Source of the DNA: Sphingopyxis sp. YR583 | GTDB lineage: Bacteria; Pseudomonadota; Alphaproteobacteria; Sphingomonadales; Sphingomonadaceae | NCBI RefSeq assembly: GCF_900108295.1 | Contig: NZ_FNWK01000001.1 | Location: forward strand, 2,038,501 to 2,102,500 | DNA length: 64,000 bases | Direction of reading: 5' to 3' | Shown here: one piece after another, positions 1 through 7,503 of the stretch | Layout of the letters: each line of letters opens with the position of its first letter | Numbering within the stretch: position 1 is the first letter of the stretch | Notes under the pieces: generated by a model | What the model was told of the DNA's origin: nothing | What the model saw: the letters and a program-made list of their open reading frames with translations, nothing else | The model's database searches: none | Made by a program: the position numbers and the translations under genes

Positions 1-394
1 GCCCTATCCGTTCGGTGGCGGCGGACTGGTGTCGAGCGCGCGCGATTACGACCGTTTCCTTGCGATGCTGCTTGGCGAAGGCGAAACGGGCGGGGTGCGG
101 GTGATGAAGCGCGAGACCGCGCGGATCGCGATGTCGAACCTCCTCTCCGACAGCGTCGACCGCAAGGGCACCTTTATCGACGGGCAGGGCTTCGGCGCCG
201 GCGGGCGTGTGTCGCTGCCGACTTCGCCGGGCGGTGAGGGGATTTTCGGCTGGGCTGGCGCCGCCGGGACGATCGGCTTCGTCCATCGGGGGCTCGGCTA
301 TCGCGCGGCGGGCTATACCCAGATCATGCCGCCCGATGCGGTGTCGTTCCAGGGCAAGTTCGGCGAGACCTTCTTCCAGGATGTGACGCGCTGA
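1..394 (+). CDS. Serine beta-lactamase-like hydrolase, C-terminal part (5' truncated by window edge)
   Basis: The reading frame is open from base 2, so the gene begins before the window; a GTG at 29 is internal and not a start. About 130 residues remain. The visible part matches the C-terminal half of class C beta-lactamase / EstB-like serine hydrolases (PF00144): a Gly-rich 'GGGGLVSSARDYDRF' segment, then a 'GWAGAAGTIGFV' stretch in the place of the usual 'GWGGAAGT' KTG-like strand. The catalytic SxxK lies outside the window, so the substrate (lactam, ester or peptide) cannot be told. Its TGA shares one base with the ATG of nudC, which suggests cotranscription. Confidence 0.8.
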   Translation, partial: PYPFGGGGLVSSARDYDRFLAMLLGEGETGGVRVMKRETARIAMSNLLSDSVDRKGTFIDGQGFGAGGRVSLPTSPGGEGIFGWAGAAGTIGFVHRGLGYRAAGYTQIMPPDAVSFQGKFGETFFQDVTR

Positions 395-1263
395 TGCCGT
401 TGCCGCTCGGTTTCACCGGCGCGCGGCTCGACCGCGCCGACCAGCTTCGCACCAATGCGGAGGCTTTTGCGACCGCGATCGCAGATCCGCGCGCGACCTG
501 CCTTGCGCTTGACGGTATTGATTTCGTGCCGGGCGAGGGGGGCGGCCTGCTGTGGGAGCCGCTCGATCCGTCGGATGATCGGGCGCTGATGCTGCTCGGG
601 ATCGACGATGCCGGCGCGCCGCGTTTCGTGCGCGAGGCGCCGGCAGGTGCGCGTGTCGACGCGCGCTCGCGGACCGTGATGCGGCTGCTGCCCCTGCTCT
701 CGACCGAAGAAGCGGCGCTATACGGCGGCGCGCGCAGCCTCGTCGACTGGCATGCGCGGCATCGTTTCTGTGCGGTGTGCGGATCGCCGACCGCCCTGTT
801 CCGCGGCGGCTGGGGGCGGCGTTGCGGCAACTGTAACGCCGAACATTTCCCGCGCGTCGACCCGGTGGTGATCATGCTCGCCGAATATGAGGATCGCGTC
901 CTCGTCGGGCGGCAGGGCAGTTTCCCGCCGGGCTTCTTCTCGGCGCTCGCGGGCTTCGTCGAACCGGGCGAATCGCTGGAGGAAGCGGTGGCGCGCGAAT
1001 TGTTCGAAGAGGCGGGCATCCATGTCAGCGACGTATCCTACGTTGCGAGCCAGCCCTGGCCCTTCCCCTCGTCGTTGATGATCGGGTGCCGTGCCGTCGC
1101 AAAAGACCCTGCGCTAACGCTCGATACGACCGAGATCGAGGCGGCGATGTGGGTCGACAAGGCCGAGGTGCGCGCCGCTCTTGCGGGCGAAATGGGTGCG
1201 TCATTCATGGCGCCGCCGCCGCTTGCGATCGCGCGCTATCTGCTGGAGGATTGGGCGGGTTGA
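394..1263 (+). CDS. nudC: NADH pyrophosphatase NudC (NAD-capped RNA decapping / NADH hydrolysis)
   Basis: A 289-residue Nudix hydrolase of the NudC type, which cleaves NADH to NMNH and AMP and removes NAD caps from RNA. Two CxxC pairs form the zinc ribbon (CAVC near residue 126, CGNC near 144). The Nudix box begins at 'GFVEPGESLEEAVARELFEE' around residues 187-209 with all catalytic glutamates present. The NudC-specific 'SQPWPFPSS' follows shortly after. Length is usual for the family. The ATG overlaps the stop of the upstream hydrolase by one base, and the next small gene starts at its stop codon. Confidence 0.93.
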   Translation: MPLPLGFTGARLDRADQLRTNAEAFATAIADPRATCLALDGIDFVPGEGGGLLWEPLDPSDDRALMLLGIDDAGAPRFVREAPAGARVDARSRTVMRLLPLLSTEEAALYGGARSLVDWHARHRFCAVCGSPTALFRGGWGRRCGNCNAEHFPRVDPVVIMLAEYEDRVLVGRQGSFPPGFFSALAGFVEPGESLEEAVARELFEEAGIHVSDVSYVASQPWPFPSSLMIGCRAVAKDPALTLDTTEIEAAMWVDKAEVRAALAGEMGASFMAPPPLAIARYLLEDWAG

Positions 1264-1490
1264 CCAGGAGGAAGGCGCATATCCTCTTCGAAAAATTTGG
1301 CCCCGGTTACATGCCGGCCAATCTGACGGGCTGGCTGCTTCTCTTCACATATCTGGCGTTTGTGCTGCCGTTTCTGATCATCCCCGAAATGGTCTTCCCT
1401 CACAGCCGAATCGTTTCCGGCTATCAGGTCGCAGCATTTCTACTGTTCTGGTGGCTTGGGCTTCGCTTCGCCAGGCGGCACAGCGCGTAG
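1260..1490 (+). CDS. Small two-helix membrane protein, unknown function
   Basis: A 76-residue protein if started at TTG 1260, which overlaps the nudC stop and has a GGAGGA about nine bases upstream. ATG 1311 is the alternative and would leave 59 residues. The chain has two hydrophobic segments ('LTGWLLLFTYLAFVLPFLII' and 'QVAAFLLFWWLGLRF') and a basic C-terminus (RRHSA), so it probably sits in the inner membrane as a hairpin. I do not recognise the family. Spacing implies it is the last gene of the hydrolase-nudC unit. Confidence 0.6.
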   Translation: MTRRKAHILFEKFGPGYMPANLTGWLLLFTYLAFVLPFLIIPEMVFPHSRIVSGYQVAAFLLFWWLGLRFARRHSA

Positions 1491-1509
1491 CGAACGCATC
1501 GGAGATCGA

Positions 1510-1926
1510 TTATTTTTTGCCGGCGATCCGGCTGATTTCCTTGGCCACCATCGCTTCGACCAACGCGGGCAGGTTGGCGTCGAGCCATTGCTTGAGCATC
1601 GGGCGGAGTGCGTCGAGCACGACGTCCTCCATGGTGCGGCCGGCAACAGAGGGCGCTGCGACGGTTGCAGCGGCGACCGCAGGCGTAACGGCAGCGGTCA
1701 GCGCTTCGAGCGACTGGCGCGCGGCATCGGCGCTGGCTTCGGAAACGAGTTCTTCGGGCGCGTGTACTGTTTCGGCCAAATCTTCTTCGTCCTGAAGGTC
1801 GAGGATGTCGTCGGCTTCGGGGACGCGAATCTCGCGCACCGAACCCGGTGCTTCATCGCGCGCGATCACGCGCCGAATCGACGACAAGATATCTTCCATC
1901 GAAGGTTCCCGCGACATATCGCCCAT
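1510..1926 (-). CDS. popZ: DUF2497 / PopZ-like polar organizing protein
   Basis: A 138-residue acidic protein with the two conserved ends of the DUF2497/PopZ family. The N-terminal helix 'EPSMEDILSSIRRVIARDE' recruits partner proteins in characterised PopZ. The C-terminal 'MEDVVLDALRPMLKQWLDAN' to 'LVEAMVAKEISRIAGKK' forms the oligomerisation helices. The middle is low-complexity and rich in Ala, Glu and Asp, as expected for the linker. In alphaproteobacteria PopZ builds a polar matrix that anchors chromosome origins. A GGGGGTGGGG tract before the ATG can serve as a ribosome binding site. The gene lies downstream of pcm and the tolC homologue. The symbol rests on family similarity. Confidence 0.8.
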   Translation of the reverse strand: MGDMSREPSMEDILSSIRRVIARDEAPGSVREIRVPEADDILDLQDEEDLAETVHAPEELVSEASADAARQSLEALTAAVTPAVAAATVAAPSVAGRTMEDVVLDALRPMLKQWLDANLPALVEAMVAKEISRIAGKK

Positions 1927-1940
1927 AACCCCACCCCCTA

Positions 1941-1968
1941 AACCATCGCGATTACCGGATGGTTAACC
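1941..1968. promoter_or_regulatory. Inverted repeat upstream of popZ-like gene
   Basis: AACCATC (1941-1947) and GATGGTT (1958-1964) form a perfect 7-base inverted repeat with a 10-base spacer. The right arm overlaps a second palindrome, GGTTAACC (1961-1968). The element lies 15-42 bases before the popZ-like ATG and after the tolC stop. It could be an operator or an RNA hairpin; no T-run follows, so it is not a standard terminator. A near CtrA-like TTAA half is present but the spacing does not fit the TTAA-N7-TTAA consensus. Confidence 0.35.
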
Positions 1969-2004
1969 GTTCCCTTACCGATTTGGGGCGGGTTTTGCCA
2001 AGCC

Positions 2005-3492
2005 TTATTGTGGCGACAGCGATGGCGGGCCGGCGGGAACGCCAGCGGTCGCCGCAGGGATTGCGCGCGTGTCGGTTGCGACCTGCTGCGGCGCCGGATC
2101 GTCGGCCCAATCCCAGATCTGGCCTTTCACACGGTTGTAATTGACCGCGGGATCGTAAAGTGCGCCGCCCTCGATGCCGAGGTCGCGCGCTTCGGCCTTG
2201 CCCATCGCGGCGAGGACCGAGAAGGCGGCGACATAGGAGTTGCGCTGTGCCGACACGAGCTGGACCTGCGTGTTCAGATATTCCTGTTCGGCGTTCAAAA
2301 TGTCGAGGATCGACCGGGTGCCGACGCTGTTTTCGGCGCGCACGCCTTCGAGCGAGAGCGCGTTCGCACTCACCGCCTGCTGCGTTGCGGCGATGATCCG
2401 CTCGTTCGCCTGCCATGCGGCATAGGCGCCGCGCGTCTGGGCGATCACGCCGCGTTCGACCTCGACATATTGCTCGATGGCCTGGCTGCTGCGCGACTGT
2501 GCCTGACGCACTTGCGCCGAGGGGCGGCCGCCCTGAAAGATCGGGATCGTCAGCGAGAGCCCGGCCTGCGCACTCTTCGTGACATTTTCCGATGTGGTGT
2601 TCGCGGGCGGGATCGAGTTCAGATTGTTCGTGTAACCGCCGCTGGTGGTCGCCGACAATTTGGGCAGGCGGCTTGCGCGCGCCACGCCGATGTCGGCGCG
2701 GCTGGCACCGACAAGCTGGTTCGCAGCGTCGATATCGGGATTGCTGTTCAGCGCGATCGCGACGGCTTCCTCGGCGGTGACGGGCAGGTTCGGCAGGGCG
2801 GGCGGAGCCTGCAGGTCGACCGGTGCGTCGCCGACGAGGCGGATATAGGATTCGCGGCTGGCGATCAGGTTCGATTCGGCGGTGCGCAAATCGCCCTCGG
2901 CCAGCGCGAGGCGCGCTTCCGATTGCGCGACATCGGTGCGCGTCAGGTCGCCGATCTCGAAACGGTCGCTCGTTGCCTGCAAATTGGTGCGCAGCACCGA
3001 GACATTCTTCTGGTTGAGCTGGACGATCGCCTGATCGCGGATAACATCCATATAGGCGCCGACGGTCTGCGAAAAAATGCTCGCCTCGGTCGCGCGAAGG
3101 TCGGCTTGGCCGGCTTCCACGCGAAATTTGGCCGCCTTGATAGCGTTGCGGACGGCTCCGCCCTGATAGATGGGGACGGTCACTTGCCCGCCGACGTTGA
3201 CGTTCCGCTTGGGCGAGAAAAAGGCGTTGCCGGGAAGAACGAGATTTTCCTGATAATCGACGCGCGCGCCGACTTCGGGCAAACCGCCAGCCTTCTGGAT
3301 CGGCACATTCTCGTCGTTCGCACGCTGTCCCGCGCGCGCGCCGGTCAGCGTCGGATTGTTTTCATAGGCCTTGGCCAGTGCGCCCTGCAATGTTTCTGCC
3401 TGCGCCGCAGCGGGCAGCAACAGCGAACCGGCCGCCAGACCGGCAAGCCAATGGGCACGGCTCAATATCTGCTTTCTTTTATTGTCGTGCAT
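2005..3492 (-). CDS. tolC: TolC-family outer membrane channel protein
   Basis: An outer membrane efflux/secretion channel of 495 residues from ATG 3492; a TTG 21 bases upstream is possible but has no ribosome binding site, whereas CAGGG precedes the ATG. A signal peptide ('LAGLAAGSLLLPAAAQAE') comes first. Two OEP repeats follow, each with a coiled-coil hairpin and a beta-barrel strand such as 'VTVPIYQGGAVRNAIKAAKF' and 'LTIPIFQGGRPSAQVRQAQS'. The C-terminus carries a Pro/Ala-rich tail. It is distinct from the NodT-type lipoprotein at 18102. The gene follows pcm closely and precedes the popZ-like gene, an arrangement I recall from other alphaproteobacteria. It probably serves type I secretion or tripartite efflux. 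Confidence 0.88.
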   Translation of the reverse strand: MHDNKRKQILSRAHWLAGLAAGSLLLPAAAQAETLQGALAKAYENNPTLTGARAGQRANDENVPIQKAGGLPEVGARVDYQENLVLPGNAFFSPKRNVNVGGQVTVPIYQGGAVRNAIKAAKFRVEAGQADLRATEASIFSQTVGAYMDVIRDQAIVQLNQKNVSVLRTNLQATSDRFEIGDLTRTDVAQSEARLALAEGDLRTAESNLIASRESYIRLVGDAPVDLQAPPALPNLPVTAEEAVAIALNSNPDIDAANQLVGASRADIGVARASRLPKLSATTSGGYTNNLNSIPPANTTSENVTKSAQAGLSLTIPIFQGGRPSAQVRQAQSRSSQAIEQYVEVERGVIAQTRGAYAAWQANERIIAATQQAVSANALSLEGVRAENSVGTRSILDILNAEQEYLNTQVQLVSAQRNSYVAAFSVLAAMGKAEARDLGIEGGALYDPAVNYNRVKGQIWDWADDPAPQQVATDTRAIPAATAGVPAGPPSLSPQ

Positions 3493-3528
3493 AGAGACGC
3501 GGCCCTGAAACAAGGAGGGATGGGGCTT

Positions 3529-4191
3529 TTAGAACTGGAAACCCGCCGGTGCGGCAAAGCCGGGCAGCGGTGCGACGTCCATGTCGGCAAAGCTACGAAG
3601 TGCGACCGTGCCGCCAGCCTTCACGCCCTCGACGAGACGCGTCACTGCGCCCTCGCGCCGGGCCGCGATCAACCGGCCACCATCGGCGAGCTGCGCGACA
3701 AGCGCGTCGGGCAGCGTTTCGATCGCGCCCTCGACGATGATGCGGTCGAACGGCGCGGCATCGGGCGCACCGGCCGCCAGCGGTCCCGCGATCCAGCGGA
3801 TATTGCCGCCCGCAACCGCGGCCTGCGCCGAAGCCATCAACGCATCCTGCTCCTCGACCGCATATACTTCGGCACCGAGCTTTGCGAGCAGCGCAGCGGT
3901 ATAGCCCGTCGCGCTGCCGACGATCAGCACGCGTTGCCCGGGACGGATCGCCGCCGCGACGAGCATCCGGCCGGTCACCAGCGGCGCGTTCAATGCGCGG
4001 CCGTCACCCAGCGCGATCGCCCGGTCCGTATAGGCCACGCCGGCAAGGGCTGCGGGCACATGGGCCTCGCGCGGCACGGCGGCCATCGCGCCCACGACCG
4101 CGGGATCGGTTACGTCGTTGGTCCTGAGCTGGCAGTCGACCATCGCGGAGCGCATCTCCGCCGCAGTGATTTCGCTAAACTTCGTCGCCAT
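3529..4191 (-). CDS. pcm: Protein-L-isoaspartate O-methyltransferase family protein
   Basis: A 220-residue SAM-dependent methyltransferase of the PCMT family (PF01135), which repairs isoaspartyl residues by methylation. The N-terminal 'MVDCQLRTNDVTDPAVVGAM' and 'VPREAHVP' match the family, and 'VLIVGSATGYTAALLAKLGA' is motif I for SAM binding. Alphaproteobacterial versions like this lack some residues of classical Pcm, so true repair activity is inferred. The start is ATG 4191. The tolC homologue begins 36 bases after its stop on the same strand, which suggests one transcript. Confidence 0.85.
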   Translation of the reverse strand: MATKFSEITAAEMRSAMVDCQLRTNDVTDPAVVGAMAAVPREAHVPAALAGVAYTDRAIALGDGRALNAPLVTGRMLVAAAIRPGQRVLIVGSATGYTAALLAKLGAEVYAVEEQDALMASAQAAVAGGNIRWIAGPLAAGAPDAAPFDRIIVEGAIETLPDALVAQLADGGRLIAARREGAVTRLVEGVKAGGTVALRSFADMDVAPLPGFAAPAGFQF

Positions 4192-4455
4192 CAGCCTTTT
4201 CCGATTCCCTGGAATATGAACCTTTGCGAGGCCGCTTTAGCCGAAGCCATGCTGTGTTGCAATGGTAATACAGCCATGCCGCCGCGCGTTGCCGCGCATA
4301 GCTGGCAACACGGGTGCCGCCAACCCCGCATCGCGCGGCCGGCGCATGCGGTATCGCGCTCTTCTGGCGAATCCTTGACAAGCCAGCGAAAGCCCCTCAC
4401 TAGCGGCGCCGTCCACACCGGCCCGTCCCACTGGCGACGCGGCAATTTGGCATGA

Positions 4456-4529
4456 GGCCCGATGGCGGAGTGGTGACGCAGCGGACTGCAAATCCGCGCA
4501 CGCCGGTTCGATTCCGGCTCGGGCCTCCA
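4456..4529 (+). tRNA. trnC: tRNA-Cys (GCA anticodon)
   Basis: A 74-base cloverleaf. The acceptor arm ggcccga (4456-4462) pairs with tcgggcc (4519-4525), with discriminator T at 4526 and encoded CCA at 4527-4529. The anticodon stem gcgga/tccgc (4481-4485 / 4493-4497) holds the loop ctgcaaa, giving anticodon GCA at 4488-4490. The T arm is ccggttcgattccgg. The U discriminator and GCA anticodon identify tRNA-Cys. The 264 bases between pcm and this gene contain nothing else I can support. Confidence 0.96.
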
Positions 4530-4660
4530 AATCTTCCACACGATTCGGCTAAATCAATGCCTTGTGATGGGTCCGTGGCCGGCCTTTGGTCGAGGTGGGG
4601 CATTGCACCGGCTTAGCGGCCTTTACTGACGCTCGCCTGACGACGGTTGCAGAAACAACA

Positions 4661-4688
4661 AAGGGCTGCGCCTTTCGGAGCAGCCCTT
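4661..4688 (-). terminator. Intrinsic terminator after the 23-codon ORF
   Basis: AAGGGCTGC (4661-4669) and GCAGCCCTT (4680-4688) are perfect complements with a 10-base loop. Read on the minus strand the stem is followed by TGTTGTTTCTGC, a T-rich tail, so it terminates minus-strand transcripts. The plus-strand flank is not T-rich. It lies 27 bases past the stop of the small ORF at 4715. Confidence 0.75.
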
Positions 4689-4714
4689 CCATTGTCGTGC
4701 CTGTCGCGGACAGC

Positions 4715-4786
4715 TTAGCCGAGCTGGACCCCCGCGAGGAAGGTCATGCTCAAATCTGCCGCATGCGGCGTTTGACAATGAGACAT
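4715..4786 (-). CDS. Unrecognised 23-residue peptide ORF with near-perfect ribosome binding site
   Basis: ATG at 4786 reads MSHCQTPHAAD then LSMTFLAGVQLG and stops at TAA 4717-4715. Directly upstream is AAAGGAGGTGGTC, almost fully complementary to the 16S 3' end and five or fewer bases from optimal spacing. A perfect 9-bp intrinsic terminator follows. Candidate promoter elements TTGAAT and TAAGTT (16-base spacer) overlap the aldehyde dehydrogenase stop. Nothing in it matches PqqA (no Glu-x3-Tyr) or the mycofactocin precursor. It may be a genuine microprotein, a RiPP-like precursor, or the coding part of a dual-function small RNA. Function is unknown. Confidence 0.5.
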   Translation of the reverse strand: MSHCQTPHAADLSMTFLAGVQLG

Positions 4787-4821
4787 TCGACCACCTCCTT
4801 TCGCTTGTTGACGATGAAACG

Positions 4822-4849
4822 AACTTAGGGTGTTTTTCGGTCGATTCAA
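4822..4849 (-). promoter_or_regulatory. Candidate promoter for the 23-codon ORF
   Basis: On the minus strand TTGAAT (4849-4844) and TAAGTT (4827-4822) are separated by 16 bases, a plausible sigma-70-like pair. They would start a transcript about 30 bases before the small ORF. The -35 overlaps the stop codon of the aldehyde dehydrogenase gene. Inferred from sequence only. Confidence 0.35.
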
Positions 4850-6276
4850 GCCGGTTGGGCTTTCTTGCGCCGCACGATCGTCTGGGCATTGGTATATTCG
4901 AGCAGGCCTTCGAGCCCGCCTTCGACCCCCACACCCGATTGCTTCATGCCGCCAAACGCCGCAGTCGGCGACAAATGCTGGGTCTCGTTGACCCAGACGG
5001 TCCCGCTCGCGATACGCTGGGCGATCTCGAAGGCCCTGTCCTCGTCCTGACCCCATACCGAGCCGCCGAGGCCGTAATCGGTGGCGTTGGCGCGCGCGAC
5101 GACATCGTCATAATCGTCGAACTTGATGAGCGGCAGGACGGGGCCGAACTGTTCCTCCTGCACGATGCGACTGTCCTCAGGCGGGTTGTCGAGGATGGTG
5201 ACCGGGACGAAATAGCCGGGCACGTCCGCAGCATCGCCGCCGACAAGAAATGTATAGCCCCGGTCCTTCGCATCCTGGATCAGTTCGAGGACACGGGCGT
5301 ATTGCGCTTCATTGTTGATCGGGCCGATCTGCGTCCCCTGTTCGGATCCGTCGCCGACCTTGACCGTCTTCGCATAGGCGACGAGCGCATCCTTCAGCGG
5401 CTCGTAGATGTCCTTGTGAACATACATGCGCTTGGTCGCGATGCAGATCTGGCCATTGTTGCGGAAGGCGGCCCAGAACAATTCCTCGGCGACCTTTTCG
5501 ACGTCGATATCGGGCATTACGATCGCGGCGTCGTTGCCGCCGAGTTCGAGCGTCACGCGCTTCAGCGTCGGGGCGGCCGATTCCATCACGCGGCGGCCGG
5601 TCGCGGTCGATCCGGTGAAGCTGATCTTGTCGAAACCGGGGTGGCTCGTCATCCACGGGCCGAGTGCGTCGCCGCCGGTGATGATGTTGAGTACGCCGGG
5701 CGGAAGGAGGTCTTTCACCAACTCGCCGAACTTCAGCGTGGCGAGCGGGGTGAAGGGCGAGGGTTTGAGCACCATCGTATTGCCCGCGAGCAAGGCCGGG
5801 CCGACCTTGAACATCGCGAGGACCATCGGGAAATTCCACGGCGCGATCGCGCCGACGACGCCCAAGGGAACGTGCCGCGTTTCGCTATAGCGATCCGCGC
5901 TGTCCTCGTTGACCGTCACCGGCAGGTCGAGGCTGGCGGCGCCCATCAGCCAATAGCCCGCACCCATGATCTCGCCTTCAGCCTCGGCATGCGGCTTGCC
6001 TTGTTCGGCCGTCAGCAGGCGTTTGAAGGCGTCGGTGCTGGCGAGCACGGCCTGTCCCATCGCCATGAGTGCGGCCTTGCGTTCGGCGATCGGCGTCGCT
6101 GCCCAGCCGGGGAAAGCGCCGCGGGCCGCGGCAATGGCGCGGTCCAGATCGTCCCGGGTCGCGTCGGGCGTGCTGCCGATCACCTGTTCGGTCGCGGGGT
6201 TGAGCACGTCGAAACGGGCGCTTCCGCCATCGAGCTTGCCGCCGATCAGCATCATATAATCACGGTCGAAATCCAT
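4846..6276 (-). CDS. NAD(P)-dependent aldehyde dehydrogenase
   Basis: A 476-residue member of the ALDH superfamily that oxidises an aldehyde to the acid. Visible family motifs are 'PWNFPMVLAMFKVGPALLAG', the cofactor-site 'FTGSTATGRRVM', the catalytic glutamate in 'LELGGNDA', and the catalytic cysteine in 'NNGQICIATKR'. Length is standard. A strong AGGAGA lies eight bases before ATG 6276. It sits 102 bases after the Zn alcohol dehydrogenase on the same strand, so the two probably act in sequence on the P450 product. The exact substrate cannot be read from sequence. Confidence 0.92.
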   Translation of the reverse strand: MDFDRDYMMLIGGKLDGGSARFDVLNPATEQVIGSTPDATRDDLDRAIAAARGAFPGWAATPIAERKAALMAMGQAVLASTDAFKRLLTAEQGKPHAEAEGEIMGAGYWLMGAASLDLPVTVNEDSADRYSETRHVPLGVVGAIAPWNFPMVLAMFKVGPALLAGNTMVLKPSPFTPLATLKFGELVKDLLPPGVLNIITGGDALGPWMTSHPGFDKISFTGSTATGRRVMESAAPTLKRVTLELGGNDAAIVMPDIDVEKVAEELFWAAFRNNGQICIATKRMYVHKDIYEPLKDALVAYAKTVKVGDGSEQGTQIGPINNEAQYARVLELIQDAKDRGYTFLVGGDAADVPGYFVPVTILDNPPEDSRIVQEEQFGPVLPLIKFDDYDDVVARANATDYGLGGSVWGQDEDRAFEIAQRIASGTVWVNETQHLSPTAAFGGMKQSGVGVEGGLEGLLEYTNAQTIVRRKKAQPA

Positions 6277-6378
6277 CGTGTCTCTCCTTTGGCTTCGCCC
6301 CGGGACGGCATCAGCTTGTTGAACTACCAGCGCGATTGTCGGCGCGTCATATTTACGCCACTCCCAAAAGAGGGGACG

Positions 6379-7491
6379 TCAGGGTATCAGCACGACCTTG
6401 ATGCACTCGCCGCGCGTCTGCGCTGCCAGCGCCTCGTTGATCTCGGCAAGCGGGAACGTCCTGATCAACCTGTCGAAGGGAAAGCGCCCCGCAGCATGTT
6501 GCGCGATCAGTTCGGGAATGAAGGTCCGCGGATCGCTGTCACCCTCTATGATCCCGATGATGCGGTGACCGGGGGTCATCAGCGCGGCGATATTGACGCT
6601 GATCGCGGCGTCGGCTTTCGCGGGTACGCCGACAAGGCCGATCGCGCCATGGCTGCCGAGCGCCGCGAGGCCCGCCTCGATCACGGGGACGACGCCACTG
6701 GTATCGAAAGCGAAGTCGAGGCCTGCCGGGACGATCGCGCGTAACGCTTCGGTCAGATCGCCCGCCTCGGCGGGGTCGATGACATGCGTTGCGCCCAGGT
6801 CTTTCGCGATATCGCGCCGCGCGGCGACCGGCTCGACAAGGATGATCGTCGAACAACCTTGAATAACCGCGCCCATCACCGCCGCGAGCCCGACCGGCCC
6901 GCCTCCGAAGATCGCGATGCTCGAACCCGGCGGGCAGGCGAGCGAGTTCATCACGCCGCCTGCGCCGGTCTGAAAACCGCAACCCAAGGGCCCGAGCAAT
7001 TCGAGCGCAACCTTCGACGTATCGACCTTCACGACATTGCGCGCGCGTGTGACGGTGAGCGCCGAGAAGGAGGATTGGCCGAAGAAATGCGATGTGACGC
7101 GTTCATCGCCTTTTGAGTATGCCGTCGAGCCGTCGTCGAGGCGCATCCCGGCATAGTTCAATGGCACGAAGCTCTGGCAATAACTCGGCAGATGCTCGTC
7201 GCAGCGTGGGCAGGCGCCGCAGCTCGAGAAGCCGACGACCACCTCGTCACCGATGCTCAACCCTTCGACGCCTTCGCCGACTGCTTCGATCACCCCCGCG
7301 CCTTCATGGCCGAGCACCCCGGGGAGCGCGAACGGCGCGAACTGGTCGCGGAAGATCAGGTCGGTATGGCAAAGCCCGACGCCCGCGATGCGAACGCGCA
7401 CTTCGCCGGGGCGCGGCGCTTCGACCTCGATCGCCTCGATCGTAAAATCGCCGCCGGGCTGGCGCACCACGGCCGCCGTTGCTTCGGTCAT
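6379..7491 (-). CDS. Zinc-dependent alcohol dehydrogenase, aryl-alcohol (XylB/GeoA)-like
   Basis: A 370-residue medium-chain alcohol dehydrogenase. Catalytic-zinc ligands are in 'GVGLCHTD' and 'GHEGAGVI'. The structural-zinc cluster is the canonical C-x2-C-x2-C-x7-C in 'SCGACPRCDEHLPSYC'. The Rossmann motif is 'IFGGGPVGLAAVMGA' and the third catalytic-zinc ligand is in 'LGPLGCGFQTGAGGV', a sequence typical of benzyl, geranyl and perillyl alcohol dehydrogenases. GGAGA precedes ATG 7491. It is 12 bases after the AraC gene and ahead of the aldehyde dehydrogenase, so it probably converts the alcohol made by the P450 to an aldehyde. Confidence 0.9.
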   Translation of the reverse strand: MTEATAAVVRQPGGDFTIEAIEVEAPRPGEVRVRIAGVGLCHTDLIFRDQFAPFALPGVLGHEGAGVIEAVGEGVEGLSIGDEVVVGFSSCGACPRCDEHLPSYCQSFVPLNYAGMRLDDGSTAYSKGDERVTSHFFGQSSFSALTVTRARNVVKVDTSKVALELLGPLGCGFQTGAGGVMNSLACPPGSSIAIFGGGPVGLAAVMGAVIQGCSTIILVEPVAARRDIAKDLGATHVIDPAEAGDLTEALRAIVPAGLDFAFDTSGVVPVIEAGLAALGSHGAIGLVGVPAKADAAISVNIAALMTPGHRIIGIIEGDSDPRTFIPELIAQHAAGRFPFDRLIRTFPLAEINEALAAQTRGECIKVVLIP

Positions 7492-7503
7492 TGCATTCTC
7501 CGT

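Noticed and set aside
29..394. GTG at base 29 as the start of the first gene
   Set aside because: The frame is open to the window edge and upstream residues continue the beta-lactamase-like sequence, so the gene is truncated rather than starting here.
4715..4786. Pyrroloquinoline quinone precursor PqqA
   Set aside because: The peptide has no Glu-x3-Tyr pair and no pqq genes are nearby.
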